DNA of 64,000 bases. Source: Pararhodobacter zhoushanensis. GTDB lineage: Bacteria > Pseudomonadota > Alphaproteobacteria > Rhodobacterales > Rhodobacteraceae. The notes beneath the pieces were generated by a model. That model was not told the DNA's origin, did not search any database, and was given only the letters and a program-made list of their open reading frames with translations. The number at the start of each line of letters is the position of its first letter. Within the stretch, counting starts at the first letter, position 1. The stretch lies in NCBI RefSeq assembly GCF_003990445.1, contig NZ_REEZ01000009.1:62001-126000 (forward strand), written 5' to 3'. Shown one piece after another: positions 1 through 8,826 of the stretch. Position numbers and translations under genes: made by a program.

Positions 1-348
1 GCGTTTGGCGGGGCCTGTGCGGGCCTTGGCGGCGCGTATCTCAGCCTTGTGCGCGTGCCGCAATGGACCGAAGGCATGACAGCCGGTGCAGGGTGGATCG
101 CTCTCGCTTTGGTCGTTTTTGCATCATGGAGGCCTTGGCGCGCCCTGGCAGGTGCTTATCTTTTTGGCGGAATCATGGTGTTGCAGTTGAATCTTCAGGC
201 AGCAGGCTTCCGTATCCCCGTGGAATATCTTGCCATGTCGCCGTACATCATCACCATCCTTGTGCTTGTGATCATGTCGTCGAATCGGGCACGCCGCAGC
301 ATGGCTGCGCCGGGTTCGCTGGGTCGGTCCTTTCACGCCGCCGGGTAA
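1..348 (+). CDS. ABC transporter permease, C-terminal end (partial)
   Basis: The reading frame is open from base 1 and ends at TAA 346-348, so only the last 115 residues are present. It is hydrophobic, with at least three membrane segments. An AGLGGAYLSL stretch near its start matches the late transmembrane region of BPD_transp_2 permeases of nucleoside/simple-sugar importers (family knowledge). The next gene, 50 bp downstream, encodes a BMP-type binding protein, which fits this class. The start and the ATPase gene lie outside the window. The substrate cannot be told from this fragment. Confidence 0.8.
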   Translation, partial: AFGGACAGLGGAYLSLVRVPQWTEGMTAGAGWIALALVVFASWRPWRALAGAYLFGGIMVLQLNLQAAGFRIPVEYLAMSPYIITILVLVIMSSNRARRSMAAPGSLGRSFHAAG

Positions 349-398
349 ACCGGCGCGTTCTTTCCGGGCCTTCGGGCCCACCAACACGGAGGCTATTT

Positions 399-1481
399 AT
401 GAAACGCAGAGAACTTCTGGCCACGTCGGCGGCCGCTCTCGGCCTGGCGGCGGTCGGCACCGGCGCCCGCGCGCAGAGCCCGCTAAAAGTCGGCTTTGTC
501 TACATTGGCCCCCCGGGTGACTTTGGATATACCTACGGCCATGATCAGGCCCGCCTGGCCGCGCAGGAGCATTTCGGCTCGGCGGTCGAAACCTCCTATG
601 TCGAGAACGTGCCCGAAGGCCCGGATGCCGAGCGCATCATGACCCAGATGGCGCTGTCGGGCGCCGATATGATCGTTGCGACCTCGTTCGGCTATGGGCC
701 ATCGCTGAACGCCGTCGCGCAGCGCTTCCCGAACATCGCGTTTGAGCATGCAACCGGCTACCTGCAGGAAGCGCCAAACGTCTCGCTATTCAGTGCACGC
801 TTTTATGAGGGCCGCGCGGTTATCGGCACGATTGCTGGCCGCATGACGACGAGCAACAAGATCGGTTACATCGCGTCTTTCCCGATCCCCGAGGTTATCC
901 GCGGCATCAACGCGGCCTATATCCACGCGAAAAAGGTCAACCCCGATGTCGAACTGAGCGTCGTCTGGGTGTTCTCGTGGTTCGACCCGGCGCAAGAGGC
1001 CGCAGCGGCCCAGGCGCTGATTGAACAGGGTTGCGACATCATCATGCAGCATACCGACTCGACCGCACCGCTAAGCGTGGCACAAGAGCGCGGCGCACTG
1101 ACCTTCGGCCAAGCCTCGGACATGACGCAGTTCGCGCCCGACGTGCACCTGACCGCGATCATCGACAACTGGGCGCCGTATTACATCGAGCGCATTCAGG
1201 CCAAGCTTGACGGCACCTGGGCTGCCGAGAACGTCTGGCTGGGCATCGGGGCAGGCGAAGTGGCCTTTGCGCCTTTCAACGACCGGATCCCGGCCGAGGT
1301 CCAGGAGGAAGCCAACGCACTGATCGAAGCGATCGGTTCGGGCGCGTATCACCCGTTCACCGGCCCGCTGAACAAGCAGGACGGCTCGGCCTGGCTGGCC
1401 GAGGGCGAGATCGCCGATGACGGTACGCTGCTGGGGATGAGCTTTTACGTCGAAGGCATCACCGGCGAAATCCCCGGCTGA
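399..1481 (+). CDS. BMP family ABC transporter substrate-binding protein
   Basis: A 360-residue periplasmic binding protein. The N-terminus (MKRRELLATSAAALGL, then an AxA-like site GARAQS) is a signal peptide with a twin-arginine-like KRR. The mature part begins KVGFVYIGPPGDFGYTY, typical of the Bmp/PnrA family that binds purine nucleosides or related ligands. The ATG has a GGAGG ribosome site 7-8 nt upstream. The same frame runs on upstream to base 63 but has no signal peptide and lies over the permease. It follows the permease directly, so the two form the end of one importer operon. A G-rich hairpin follows. The ligand is not determined. Confidence 0.9.
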   Translation: MKRRELLATSAAALGLAAVGTGARAQSPLKVGFVYIGPPGDFGYTYGHDQARLAAQEHFGSAVETSYVENVPEGPDAERIMTQMALSGADMIVATSFGYGPSLNAVAQRFPNIAFEHATGYLQEAPNVSLFSARFYEGRAVIGTIAGRMTTSNKIGYIASFPIPEVIRGINAAYIHAKKVNPDVELSVVWVFSWFDPAQEAAAAQALIEQGCDIIMQHTDSTAPLSVAQERGALTFGQASDMTQFAPDVHLTAIIDNWAPYYIERIQAKLDGTWAAENVWLGIGAGEVAFAPFNDRIPAEVQEEANALIEAIGSGAYHPFTGPLNKQDGSAWLAEGEIADDGTLLGMSFYVEGITGEIPG

Positions 1482-1502
1482 GCTTGGAGTGCCAAAACAA
1501 AA

Positions 1503-1530
1503 GAGAGGGGGGCCTTCAGCCCCCCTCTTC
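1503..1530 (+). terminator. G/C hairpin terminator after the BMP gene
   Basis: GAGGGGGGC pairs with GCCCCCCTC around a CTTCA loop, 22 bp after the BMP stop, followed by TTCGCTTT rather than a clean T-run. It is also the left module of the intergenic repeat described separately. The convergent gene pair here makes a bidirectional terminator role plausible. Confidence 0.5.
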
Positions 1531-1627
1531 GCTTTCAGCGAATTCACCCCCCGAGGATATTTGAAGAGCAAAGAGGCGCGGTTAATGAAGCGTTAACGCC
1601 GCTCTTTGCTCGGTCAAATATCCTCCA
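1505..1627. repeat. Composite intergenic repeat, copy A
   Basis: Left module: GGGGGGC hairpin, then a TTCGCTTTCAGCGAA hairpin, then TCACCCCCC. From 1553 to 1625 lies a long imperfect palindrome whose arms start GAGGATATTTGA and carry GAGCAAAGAG. Read on the minus strand, the palindrome core is nearly identical to copy D (59075-59145) on the plus strand. The repeat sits between convergent genes. Function is unknown; terminator or MITE-like element are the obvious options. Confidence 0.7.
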
Positions 1628-1635
1628 GGAGGGTC

Positions 1636-1658
1636 CGGGAGGATGGAGAATCCTCCCG
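1636..1658 (-). terminator. Hairpin 3' of the holin gene
   Basis: A perfect 9-bp stem, CGGGAGGAT with ATCCTCCCG, around a 5-nt loop, 18 bp beyond the holin stop codon on the minus strand. No T-run follows, so termination is only inferred from position and stem strength. Confidence 0.35.
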
Positions 1659-1676
1659 AGCGCCGCAGCTGCTCGC

Positions 1677-2192
1677 TCAATCGCCATCCCGAACCGCCAT
1701 CCAATCCGTGAGAGCCGGGTTCTCAGCCGAAGCGGCGTCTGGTGCTGCCGGAACTGGCCGTGCGATCGGCTCGGGCGGGACCGGACGCCCCGCACGCAGA
1801 TAATGCGTCTCGCGGGCGCCGAAGTAGAAGGCGACCACCGCGCCGAGCAGCCACCACAGCGGCTCGGGCACCGCCTGAAGCCCCTGCATCCGCACCGAGA
1901 ACCCGGACGGATCGACCATCGCGTAGCCGAACAGCGCTGGCGTCGCCAGCGCCAGGATCGGGCGCGGCAAGCGGTTCAAGCCGTTGACCAAGCTGTCAAA
2001 CCACCCCCCCGGTGCGCGGTGGAACTCGCTGGCGTAGGAGGCTTGCGCGGCGGAATAGGCGTCATGCCCCAGCTCCAGTTGCCGTGTCGCGTTGGGGCGA
2101 AAGACCTCGGCCACCTCGACCCCGACGCGCCCCAGTTCCGCCGCGCCACCGCGTGAGAACAGCGCGCGCGCCAGTCCCATGATCACCCCCAT
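1677..2192 (-). CDS. GTA-type holin (3TM holin family)
   Basis: A 171-residue membrane protein with hydrophobic stretches around residues 75-90 (ILALATPALFGYAMV) and 110-128 (EPLWWLLGAVVAFYFGA), an amphipathic N-terminus and a Pro/Ala-rich tail. The arrangement and the segment ending FYFGARETHY are those of the GTA_holin_3TM family. It lies directly downstream of, and overlaps by 10 bp, a GH108 endolysin gene, the usual partner. A second Met at 2180 sits 2 bp past the endolysin stop behind a GGGGG site and could be the real start. The expected role is holes in the inner membrane to release endolysin. Confidence 0.75.
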   Translation of the reverse strand: MGVIMGLARALFSRGGAAELGRVGVEVAEVFRPNATRQLELGHDAYSAAQASYASEFHRAPGGWFDSLVNGLNRLPRPILALATPALFGYAMVDPSGFSVRMQGLQAVPEPLWWLLGAVVAFYFGARETHYLRAGRPVPPEPIARPVPAAPDAASAENPALTDWMAVRDGD

Positions 2193-2794
2193 GCCGCCAC
2201 CCTCGCGTAATGTTGCGCCTCACTCAGGCGGTAGCGCGGTGACACGAACGCCTCGGCCCGCACGATCCAGCCGCCCTTGCCCCCGTCCCGCCTGCGCGCA
2301 TAGCGGCGCGAGGCCGGGCGGCGGTCGGCCAGCGCGTAGTAATAGTCGCGCCGGGCGATGCCATAGGCATCGGCCATCCGCTCCGGGGCGATCTGTGCCG
2401 CTGCCTCGGCCGCGCGGCGGGTCTGCGGCCCGATGGTACCGTCGACCGCGACGTCATAGCCCATCGCCACCAGCAGCCGTTGCAGGATGCGCACCGCGTT
2501 GGACCCGGCGTTGACATACATATCGAAGACCGAGGGTTGCAGCACCTCGGGCAACCCGGCGATGCCGGGGCGCTGGAAATAGTGCTCAAGGAAGATGTCC
2601 ACCGCCTGCTCACGGGTCAGCGCGCGCACATCGGCCTCGCTCACCTGCCCGTCGCCGGTCATATCCATGCCCAGCCGCCGCATTGTGTGGATGGTGACAC
2701 CGAAATTGGTAGCGCCGCCCGGATCGGACGGATCATTCACAAAGCCACCCTCGCGGGCGACGATTTCTTCGGCCAGCTCGCGCACATCGCGCAT
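2183..2794 (-). CDS. GTA-type endolysin, glycoside hydrolase family 108
   Basis: A 203-residue muramidase. The N-terminal domain has the catalytic Glu15 in an EGG motif followed by DPGGATNFGVT, the signature of GH108 (secretion-activator/N-acetylmuramidase family). The C-terminal half, from about residue 105, fits a PG_binding_3 domain with GTIGPQT and a Tyr-rich RRDYYYAL segment. There is no signal peptide, which agrees with holin-dependent export. In Rhodobacter capsulatus the GTA endolysin and holin lie apart from the main GTA structural cluster (established knowledge); this isolated pair matches that pattern. No other phage-like gene is nearby. Confidence 0.85.
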   Translation of the reverse strand: MRDVRELAEEIVAREGGFVNDPSDPGGATNFGVTIHTMRRLGMDMTGDGQVSEADVRALTREQAVDIFLEHYFQRPGIAGLPEVLQPSVFDMYVNAGSNAVRILQRLLVAMGYDVAVDGTIGPQTRRAAEAAAQIAPERMADAYGIARRDYYYALADRRPASRRYARRRDGGKGGWIVRAEAFVSPRYRLSEAQHYARVAAWG

Positions 2795-2848
2795 AGTGCC
2801 CTCCGTTCACTGGGAAACGGGGGGCAGGATGCTCAGACGGGGTTCAGA

Positions 2849-3358
2849 TCAGGTATTCGAAGCGCGCGTTGCGTAGTCGCCGTGGTATTCGCATTCCGGG
2901 TGCTCACCCGCCGCTGCCGCGTTCGGACTGCCCTCGGCCCCGACCGCAGCGGCGACTTCACGCGGCATATAGGTCTCGTCGTGCTTGGCGAGGATCTCGC
3001 TGGCTTCGAACACATCGCCAACCAGACGCCCGGTCGCAACGGTGCCCTCGTTCTCACCGAAAAGGTCGGGCAGGATGCCGCGATAGGTCACGGACACGGT
3101 CGAGCAGAAATCGGTCACGGTAAAGCTGATCAGCTCGCCCTGCCCGCGCTGCAGCGAGCCTTCGGCGACCATGCCGCCCAGCCGGAACACTTCATTCGGC
3201 GACGGCGGATCGGCGTGGACCTGACTGGGCGAGCGGAAATAATTGATCCCGTCGCGCATGGCATAGCCGATCAGGCCCGTCGACAGCACCAGTGCCACCG
3301 CCGCGACGGCGATGATCTGCACGCGGCGTTGCTTTTTCAGGCTCTTCATGCCGGCCAT
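2849..3358 (-). CDS. ccmE: Cytochrome c maturation heme chaperone CcmE
   Basis: A 169-residue membrane-anchored periplasmic protein. One N-terminal helix (about residues 13-33) is followed by an OB-fold domain. The heme-attachment motif HDETYMP places the covalent heme ligand at His126 and the conserved Tyr at 130. CcmE takes heme from CcmC and passes it to CcmF/H for cytochrome c assembly. The ATG at 3358 has AGGAGG about 6 nt upstream, which favours it over the Met three codons later. The other ccm genes are not in this window, so ccmE stands alone between murI and the lysis pair. Confidence 0.93.
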   Translation of the reverse strand: MAGMKSLKKQRRVQIIAVAAVALVLSTGLIGYAMRDGINYFRSPSQVHADPPSPNEVFRLGGMVAEGSLQRGQGELISFTVTDFCSTVSVTYRGILPDLFGENEGTVATGRLVGDVFEASEILAKHDETYMPREVAAAVGAEGSPNAAAAGEHPECEYHGDYATRASNT

Positions 3359-3428
3359 GGGGTCCTCCTGTGGTCCGTGCCAGACATAGGCAGTGCGGAC
3401 CCGTCTGGCAATCGGCGCAATTGCCGCA

Positions 3429-4241
3429 TCACGCGGCGCGGAACGGGATGCGCCGGCGCAGGAACAGCGTGGCTTTATGGCCCACGGCGACGGGTTCGCC
3501 GGTGGTTAGGAAACTGCTCTCGGTGCCCGGGCCGATCAGCTCAGGGTGACGCGAGAGGTAGTCGGCCAAGCTGGCAGCGACCAGTTCGGGTTGCGAGTAG
3601 ACCTGAACCTCGGGGCCAAGCGCGGCGCGGAACGCGTCTTCCATCAGCGGGTAATGGGTGCAGCCCAGCACGGCGGCTTCGGGTTTGGGCATACGCCGGT
3701 GCAGTGCCTCGACGTGGCTGTGAACCAGCGCTTCGGCAAGGATCATGTCGCCCTGCTCGATCGCATCGACCACGCCGCCACAGGGCTGCGCCTCGACATC
3801 CACACCGATCGCGCGGAAGGCCAGTTCGCGCTGGAAGGCGCGGCTGGCAACGGTGGCGGGCGTGGCGAACAACGCCACATGCTGTACGGCGACTTCGCGC
3901 GGTGGCGAGTTGTCGCCCCACTGGCGCTCGGTCAGCGCCTCGATCAGCGGAACGAACACGCCCAGCACGCGCTTGCCCTCAGGGATCCAGCCGTCCTGCA
4001 TGCGCCGCAGCGCCGCCGCCGAGGCGGTGTTGCACGCGAGGATCACCAGATCGCAGCCCTCATCGAACAGGCGCTGTACGCCCTGCGTGGTCAGGTTGTA
4101 GATGTCATCGGCATCGCGCACGCCGTAGGGCGTGTTGGCGTTGTCACCGAAATAGACAAAGGGCACGTCGGGCAGTTTGCGCACCAGTGCATCGAGAACG
4201 GTCAGACCACCGAGACCCGAATCGAAGACGCCAACTGCCAT
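3429..4241 (-). CDS. murI: Glutamate racemase
   Basis: A 270-residue cytoplasmic enzyme converting L- to D-glutamate for peptidoglycan. The N-terminal VFDSGLGG holds Asp7, and the two catalytic cysteines are visible as Cys70 in ACNTASA and Cys194 in LGCTHYP. Length and motif order match the family. The start has an AGAGG site. The acyltransferase gene ends 9 bp upstream on the same strand, so the two are probably co-transcribed. Confidence 0.95.
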   Translation of the reverse strand: MAVGVFDSGLGGLTVLDALVRKLPDVPFVYFGDNANTPYGVRDADDIYNLTTQGVQRLFDEGCDLVILACNTASAAALRRMQDGWIPEGKRVLGVFVPLIEALTERQWGDNSPPREVAVQHVALFATPATVASRAFQRELAFRAIGVDVEAQPCGGVVDAIEQGDMILAEALVHSHVEALHRRMPKPEAAVLGCTHYPLMEDAFRAALGPEVQVYSQPELVAASLADYLSRHPELIGPGTESSFLTTGEPVAVGHKATLFLRRRIPFRAA

Positions 4242-4250
4242 ACACTGCCT

Positions 4251-5177
4251 CTATCGCCGATATTGCTCCTCGAACTCATAGCCCATGCGGGCCGGATCCA
4301 AGGCTTTCGGCGACAATTCATACGTCTTGCGGCGCAGGAAATCCATCACCTGTTTGGAGTCTCGCGCCTGTGTGACCAGCTCCTCGGACGGGATCGGCCG
4401 CCCCACGGCCAGCCGCACCGGGCGGTCCGTCCGGGTGGCAAATTCGCGCACCAGAAGGCCCATGCGCAGGGTATAGCTGAGGTGGCTGGTCAGCTGGAAC
4501 ATGCGGGAATTCTCCCCCTCGAACCAGATCGGCACCACGGTTGCGCCGGATTTCGCGATCATCTTGGCGGTGAAGCCACGCCAGACCGGGTCCATCGCGC
4601 TTTGAAACGGCTTGGCCCCGGTCGCCACGGTGCCGCCCGGAAAGATCCCCACCGCGCCGCCGCCCTGCAGATAGCGGATCGCCTCGGCGCGGCAGGCGAT
4701 GTTGGCGGCCTGCGCCGCGCGGGTGCCCGAGAAGTCGATGGGCAGGATCACACGGTTCACATCCTCGGCGCGCTGAAACACCTGATGCGCGATGATGCGG
4801 AAATCGCCGCCCCGGACGGCGGACAGGATATGGCCCATGACCAGCCCGTCGAGGATGCCGAACGGGTGGTTGGCCACCAGAACCAGCGGGCCCTTGGAGG
4901 GGATTGCGCCCAGCGAGCCTTTGATGACATCGAGCCGCAGGCCGAACCGCTCCATCATCACCCGCCAGAAATCTCGGCCCTGCGCGATGTCGTCCTGATA
5001 CCCCGCCGCGCGGCGCATCAGCGACAACCGCCCGGTGGCGTTCTCGATCGAGCGGATCAGCAGACGCCCCGGCTTGGTGCGCGCCGAATGGGCGTAGGTG
5101 ATCTCGCCGGTGCCGTCCCGCAGGGCACGGGACGGGCGGCGCAGGGGTTCGGGAGCATCAAGAATCGCAAGGGACAT
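4251..5177 (-). CDS. Lysophospholipid acyltransferase family protein
   Basis: A 308-residue PlsC-like acyltransferase. The catalytic block is NHPFGILDG (His104, Asp110), and a second block, GGGAVGIFPGGT with PIWFEGENSRMF, fits substrate binding. The His-Asp spacing is x5 instead of the textbook x4 of NHxxxxD; this NHPFG form is found in the branch related to OlsA and hemolysin-like acyltransferases. It has no obvious membrane-spanning segment. Role by family: acyl transfer to lysophosphatidic acid, a lyso-ornithine lipid or a similar acceptor. Which acceptor cannot be told from the sequence. Confidence 0.8.
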   Translation of the reverse strand: MSLAILDAPEPLRRPSRALRDGTGEITYAHSARTKPGRLLIRSIENATGRLSLMRRAAGYQDDIAQGRDFWRVMMERFGLRLDVIKGSLGAIPSKGPLVLVANHPFGILDGLVMGHILSAVRGGDFRIIAHQVFQRAEDVNRVILPIDFSGTRAAQAANIACRAEAIRYLQGGGAVGIFPGGTVATGAKPFQSAMDPVWRGFTAKMIAKSGATVVPIWFEGENSRMFQLTSHLSYTLRMGLLVREFATRTDRPVRLAVGRPIPSEELVTQARDSKQVMDFLRRKTYELSPKALDPARMGYEFEEQYRR

Positions 5178-5240
5178 GGGGACAAGCCTGTATCGGTTTG
5201 TCCCCCGTCCTAGCGTCTCAGCGTGACAGATCCGCGACGA

Positions 5241-8200
5241 TCATTCAGCCGCCATCCGCGTCGGGGTGCCACCGGCGGCGATGGTTGCCAGCAGTTCCTC
5301 GCGGCGTTTGGCGGCAGCCTTGGCGGCGGCTTCCTTGACCGGGCCGTAGCCCCGGATCGACAGCGGCAGCAGGGCCAGCTCCATCACCGCATCGCGGGTC
5401 TGCGCGGTGAGCTTGGGCAGAACCGTGGCAAGATCGCCTTCGAACTGCTTGATAAGGCTGCGTTCCATCTTGCGCTCGGTCGAATATCCGAAGGGATCGA
5501 ACGGCGTGCCGCGCAGGCCTTTCATCCGGGCCAGCAGCGCAAAGCCGTTGAGCATCCACGCCCCGAATTCGCGCTTTTTCGGACGTCCCTGCGCATCCTT
5601 GCCGGTCAAAAGCGGCGGGGCCAGATGGAAGGTCATCGCGAAATCGCCGTCAAACGTCTCGCGCGCCTTGGCGGCCGAGGACAGGTGCATGCGCGCGACC
5701 TCGTATTCGTCCTTGTAGGCCAGCAGCTTGAAATAGCCCTTGGCGACTGCCTCACGCAGCGCGCGGTCCTCGATGGCGTCCACCTGCTTGCGGAAGCGCT
5801 TGGCCAGCCGCTTGCCCTGATACTCGACCAGCCTCGCCTCACGGTAGGCAATCGGATCAACCGGCACCGTCGAGAAGCTCTCGGGCTGAATGACCTTGGC
5901 CGCCTCTTCGGGATGCAGCACCGCCCAACGGCCAATATCAAAGGCGCGCAGGTTGCGGTCGACGGCGGCTTTGTTCAGGCGGATCGCCTCCTGGATCGCC
6001 TCAAGGCTGAGCGGGATCAGGCCTTTCTGCCAGGCACCGCCCAGCACCATCATGTTGGAATAGATGGAATCCCCAAGCGCAACCCGCGCCAGCTCCGAGG
6101 CATCAAACAGCGCCAGCCGGTCGCGCAGCCGGGCCTCAAGAGAGACCTCCAAGTCACTGACCGGAATACGGAATTCGGTGTTGCGGGTGAAGTCGCCGGT
6201 GACGATGTCATGGCTGTTGACCACGGCACCGGTCTGGCCCGTCGTCATCAGACCAATCGTCTTGGCCCCCGCCGTCACCACCAGATCGCCGCCAATCACC
6301 GCATGGGCTTCACCCACCGCGACGCGCACGGCGCTGATATCCTCGGGCTTGTTGGCAAGGCGCAGGTGGATGTGGACCGCGCCGCCCTTCTGGGCCAGCC
6401 CCGCCATCTCCATCATGCCGGCACCCATGCCGTCGATCTGCGCCGCCTGCGCCAGAACGGCCCCGACAGTCACCACGCCCGTGCCACCGACGCCGGTGAT
6501 GATCACGTTATGCGTGCCCTTGATCACGGGCAGCTCGGCCAGCGGCAGGTCTGGCAGATCCAGCGCGCGGGTGGGCGATTTCTTGACCGTCGCGCCTTGC
6601 AGCGTGACAAAGGACGGACAGAAGCCTTTGACGCAGCTGAAGTCCTTGTTGCACGACGACTGGTCGATGCCGCGCTTGCGGCCCAGCTCGGTCTCGACCG
6701 GAACGATGGACACGCAGTTCGACTGCACGCCGCAATCGCCGCAGCCCTCGCAGACATCGGTGTTGATGAACACGCGCTTGTCGATATCGGGGAACTCGCC
6801 GCGCTTGCGGCGGCGGCGTTTCTCGGCGGCGCAGGTCTGCACGTAGATGATCGCCGAGACACCCGGCGTTTCCGCCATGCGCTTTTGCACCGTCGGCAAC
6901 TCGGCGCGCTCGAATTTTTCGATCCCCGCCGGAAACTTGGCGAAATCAATGTCTTCCTTGGCGTCGTAGACCAGAACGATAGGCTTGACCCCCATCGCGT
7001 GGATCTCATGCGCGATATGGTCGGCGGTCAGCCCGCCCTCATTCTTCTGCCCGCCGGTCATGGCCACGGCGTCGTTGAACAGGATCTTGTAGGTGATCGT
7101 CGTCTTTGCCGCGATGGCCGCCCGGATCGCTTGCAGGCCCGAGTGGTTATAGGTACCGTCGCCCAAATTCTGGAACACATGTTTGCGGGTCGAGAACTGG
7201 CTCTCACCGATCCAGTTCGCCCCTTCACCGCCCATATGGGTAAAGCCCAGCGTCGAGCGGTCCATCCACTGCACCATGTAGTGACAGCCGATCCCGGCAT
7301 AGGCCCGGCTGCCGTCAGGCACTTTGGTCGACGAGTTATGCGGGCAGCCCGAGCAGAAATACGGCACCCGCGCCGCGATATCTCGGGCGTTGTCGGCGCG
7401 ACGCGCCTCGCCCAGACGGGTCAGTCCGGTCTTGATCGCGTCGGTATCGCGACCCTCTTCGATCAGGATCTCACCCAGTTTTTCCGCAATCATCACCGGA
7501 TCGAGCGCATAGCGCGTCGGGAACAGCTCGACCTGACGGCCATGCTCCCAGGTATCGCCCTTGTGCCAGCCATAAACGCGCCGACCGTTGCGGTCGTCAA
7601 ACAGCGTCTCCTTGACCTGCACCTCGATCAGCTTGCGCTTTTCCTCAACCACGATGATCAGATCGAGCCCGTCCGCCCATTCGTGGAAGGTCTCCATGTC
7701 CAGCGGCCACGGTTGCCCGACCTTGTAGGTGGTGATGCCCAGCCGCTCGCATTCCTCGGCGTCCAGCCCCAGCAGCCCCAGCGCGTGCACCAGATCCAGC
7801 CAGTTCTTGCCCGAGGCGACCAGACCGATCTTGGCCCCGTGCCGCCCCCAGACCCGCTTGTCCATCTTGTTGGCGCGCGAGAACGCCTCGGCGGCAAAGC
7901 GCTTGTAGTCGATCATCCGCGCTTCTTGGGCGACCGGCGTGTCCTGCAGGCGGATGTTCAGCCCGCCGTCGGGCATCTTGAAGTCGGGACGCACAAAGCT
8001 GAGGCGATGCGGGTTGGCGTCGACCACAGCCGTGGCCTCGACCGTGTCCTTCATTGTCTTAAGACCCACCCAAAGCCCGGAAAACCGGCTGAGTTCATAG
8101 GCATAGTGGCCGTAGTCAAGGATCTCCTGCACACCCGCCGGGGACACGATCGGCATATAGGCATCGACCATCGCCCAATCCGACTGGTGCAGTACGGTCG

Positions 8201-8657
8201 AGGATTCGCCGGTGTGGTCATCGCCCATCGCCATGATCACGCCGCCCTTGGCGCTGCTCCCGGCCATGTTGCCGTGCTTCATCACGTCGCCCGAGCGATC
8301 CACGCCAGGGCCCTTGCCGTACCACAGGCAGAAGACGCCGTCGTACTTGCCCTCACCGCGCAGCTCGGCCTGCTGGGTTCCCCAGATGGCGGTCGCGGCG
8401 AGGTCTTCGTTCAGGCCTTCCTGAAACGTTACCTGCGCGGCATCGAGAAAGGGTTTCGCCTTGGCCATCTGCAGATCGACCGCGCCCAGCGGCGAGCCGC
8501 GATAGCCTGTCACATAGCCTGCGGTGTTCATTCCAGCGGCCTTGTCGCGGGCGGCCTGCTGCAACATGAGGCGCACCAGCGCCTGGGTGCCGTTCAACAG
8601 AACCGGCGACTTTTCGAGGTCAAACCTATCGTTCAGAGATACTGTCTGCTTACCCAT
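5241..8657 (-). CDS. Indolepyruvate ferredoxin oxidoreductase, fused alpha/beta chains
   Basis: A 1138-residue thiamine-diphosphate, iron-sulfur enzyme that oxidatively decarboxylates indolepyruvate or other aryl/branched 2-oxo acids. Order: N-terminal IorA-like pyrimidine domain; TPP block GDGTYNHSG ... NDAVAMTGGQ in the middle; a ferredoxin-like Cys cluster (CEGCGDC, SSCNKDFSC, KGFC); then an IorB-like gamma domain beginning with the nucleotide-type loop TGVGGTGVV. The ATG at 8657 follows GGGAGGG with proper spacing; a TTG at 8672 is in frame but poorly placed. Archaeal enzymes use two subunits; this one-chain form is common in Proteobacteria. It is divergent from a LysR regulator. Confidence 0.92.
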   Translation of the reverse strand: MGKQTVSLNDRFDLEKSPVLLNGTQALVRLMLQQAARDKAAGMNTAGYVTGYRGSPLGAVDLQMAKAKPFLDAAQVTFQEGLNEDLAATAIWGTQQAELRGEGKYDGVFCLWYGKGPGVDRSGDVMKHGNMAGSSAKGGVIMAMGDDHTGESSTVLHQSDWAMVDAYMPIVSPAGVQEILDYGHYAYELSRFSGLWVGLKTMKDTVEATAVVDANPHRLSFVRPDFKMPDGGLNIRLQDTPVAQEARMIDYKRFAAEAFSRANKMDKRVWGRHGAKIGLVASGKNWLDLVHALGLLGLDAEECERLGITTYKVGQPWPLDMETFHEWADGLDLIIVVEEKRKLIEVQVKETLFDDRNGRRVYGWHKGDTWEHGRQVELFPTRYALDPVMIAEKLGEILIEEGRDTDAIKTGLTRLGEARRADNARDIAARVPYFCSGCPHNSSTKVPDGSRAYAGIGCHYMVQWMDRSTLGFTHMGGEGANWIGESQFSTRKHVFQNLGDGTYNHSGLQAIRAAIAAKTTITYKILFNDAVAMTGGQKNEGGLTADHIAHEIHAMGVKPIVLVYDAKEDIDFAKFPAGIEKFERAELPTVQKRMAETPGVSAIIYVQTCAAEKRRRRKRGEFPDIDKRVFINTDVCEGCGDCGVQSNCVSIVPVETELGRKRGIDQSSCNKDFSCVKGFCPSFVTLQGATVKKSPTRALDLPDLPLAELPVIKGTHNVIITGVGGTGVVTVGAVLAQAAQIDGMGAGMMEMAGLAQKGGAVHIHLRLANKPEDISAVRVAVGEAHAVIGGDLVVTAGAKTIGLMTTGQTGAVVNSHDIVTGDFTRNTEFRIPVSDLEVSLEARLRDRLALFDASELARVALGDSIYSNMMVLGGAWQKGLIPLSLEAIQEAIRLNKAAVDRNLRAFDIGRWAVLHPEEAAKVIQPESFSTVPVDPIAYREARLVEYQGKRLAKRFRKQVDAIEDRALREAVAKGYFKLLAYKDEYEVARMHLSSAAKARETFDGDFAMTFHLAPPLLTGKDAQGRPKKREFGAWMLNGFALLARMKGLRGTPFDPFGYSTERKMERSLIKQFEGDLATVLPKLTAQTRDAVMELALLPLSIRGYGPVKEAAAKAAAKRREELLATIAAGGTPTRMAAE

Positions 8658-8706
8658 CGGGCACCCTCCCAAGTGCTTGCCGTTTCGCTGGCGTTGCGCC
8701 GATTAT

Positions 8707-8725
8707 AGGTCAAAAAGACTGACCT
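8707..8725. promoter_or_regulatory. Candidate LysR operator between ior and lysR
   Basis: A dyad AGGTCA-N7-TGACCT lies in the 170-bp region shared by the divergent oxidoreductase and LysR genes. LysR-type regulators commonly bind short interrupted palindromes in just this position and repress their own gene while controlling the neighbour. The binding itself is inferred. Confidence 0.4.
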
Positions 8726-8826
8726 TAAAAGTGGCGTTCAACAATTCTTTCCTTTTCCGCGTCAGGGTTCTGCCCTACATACGAAAAGCGCCCTCAACCT
8801 TCCCCAAGACACCAGATATAACCACA

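Noticed and set aside
63-398. Long N-terminal extension of the BMP protein
   Set aside because: It overlaps the permease in another frame and would bury the signal peptide.
2480-4375. A 631-codon plus-strand frame across endolysin, ccmE and murI
   Set aside because: It crosses three real minus-strand genes with clear motifs and has no domain of its own.
5223-8708. A 1161-codon open frame on the plus strand opposite the indolepyruvate oxidoreductase
   Set aside because: It is a shadow of the real gene: GC-rich codon bias keeps the opposite frame open, and its translation is His/Arg/Gln-rich low complexity with no domain.
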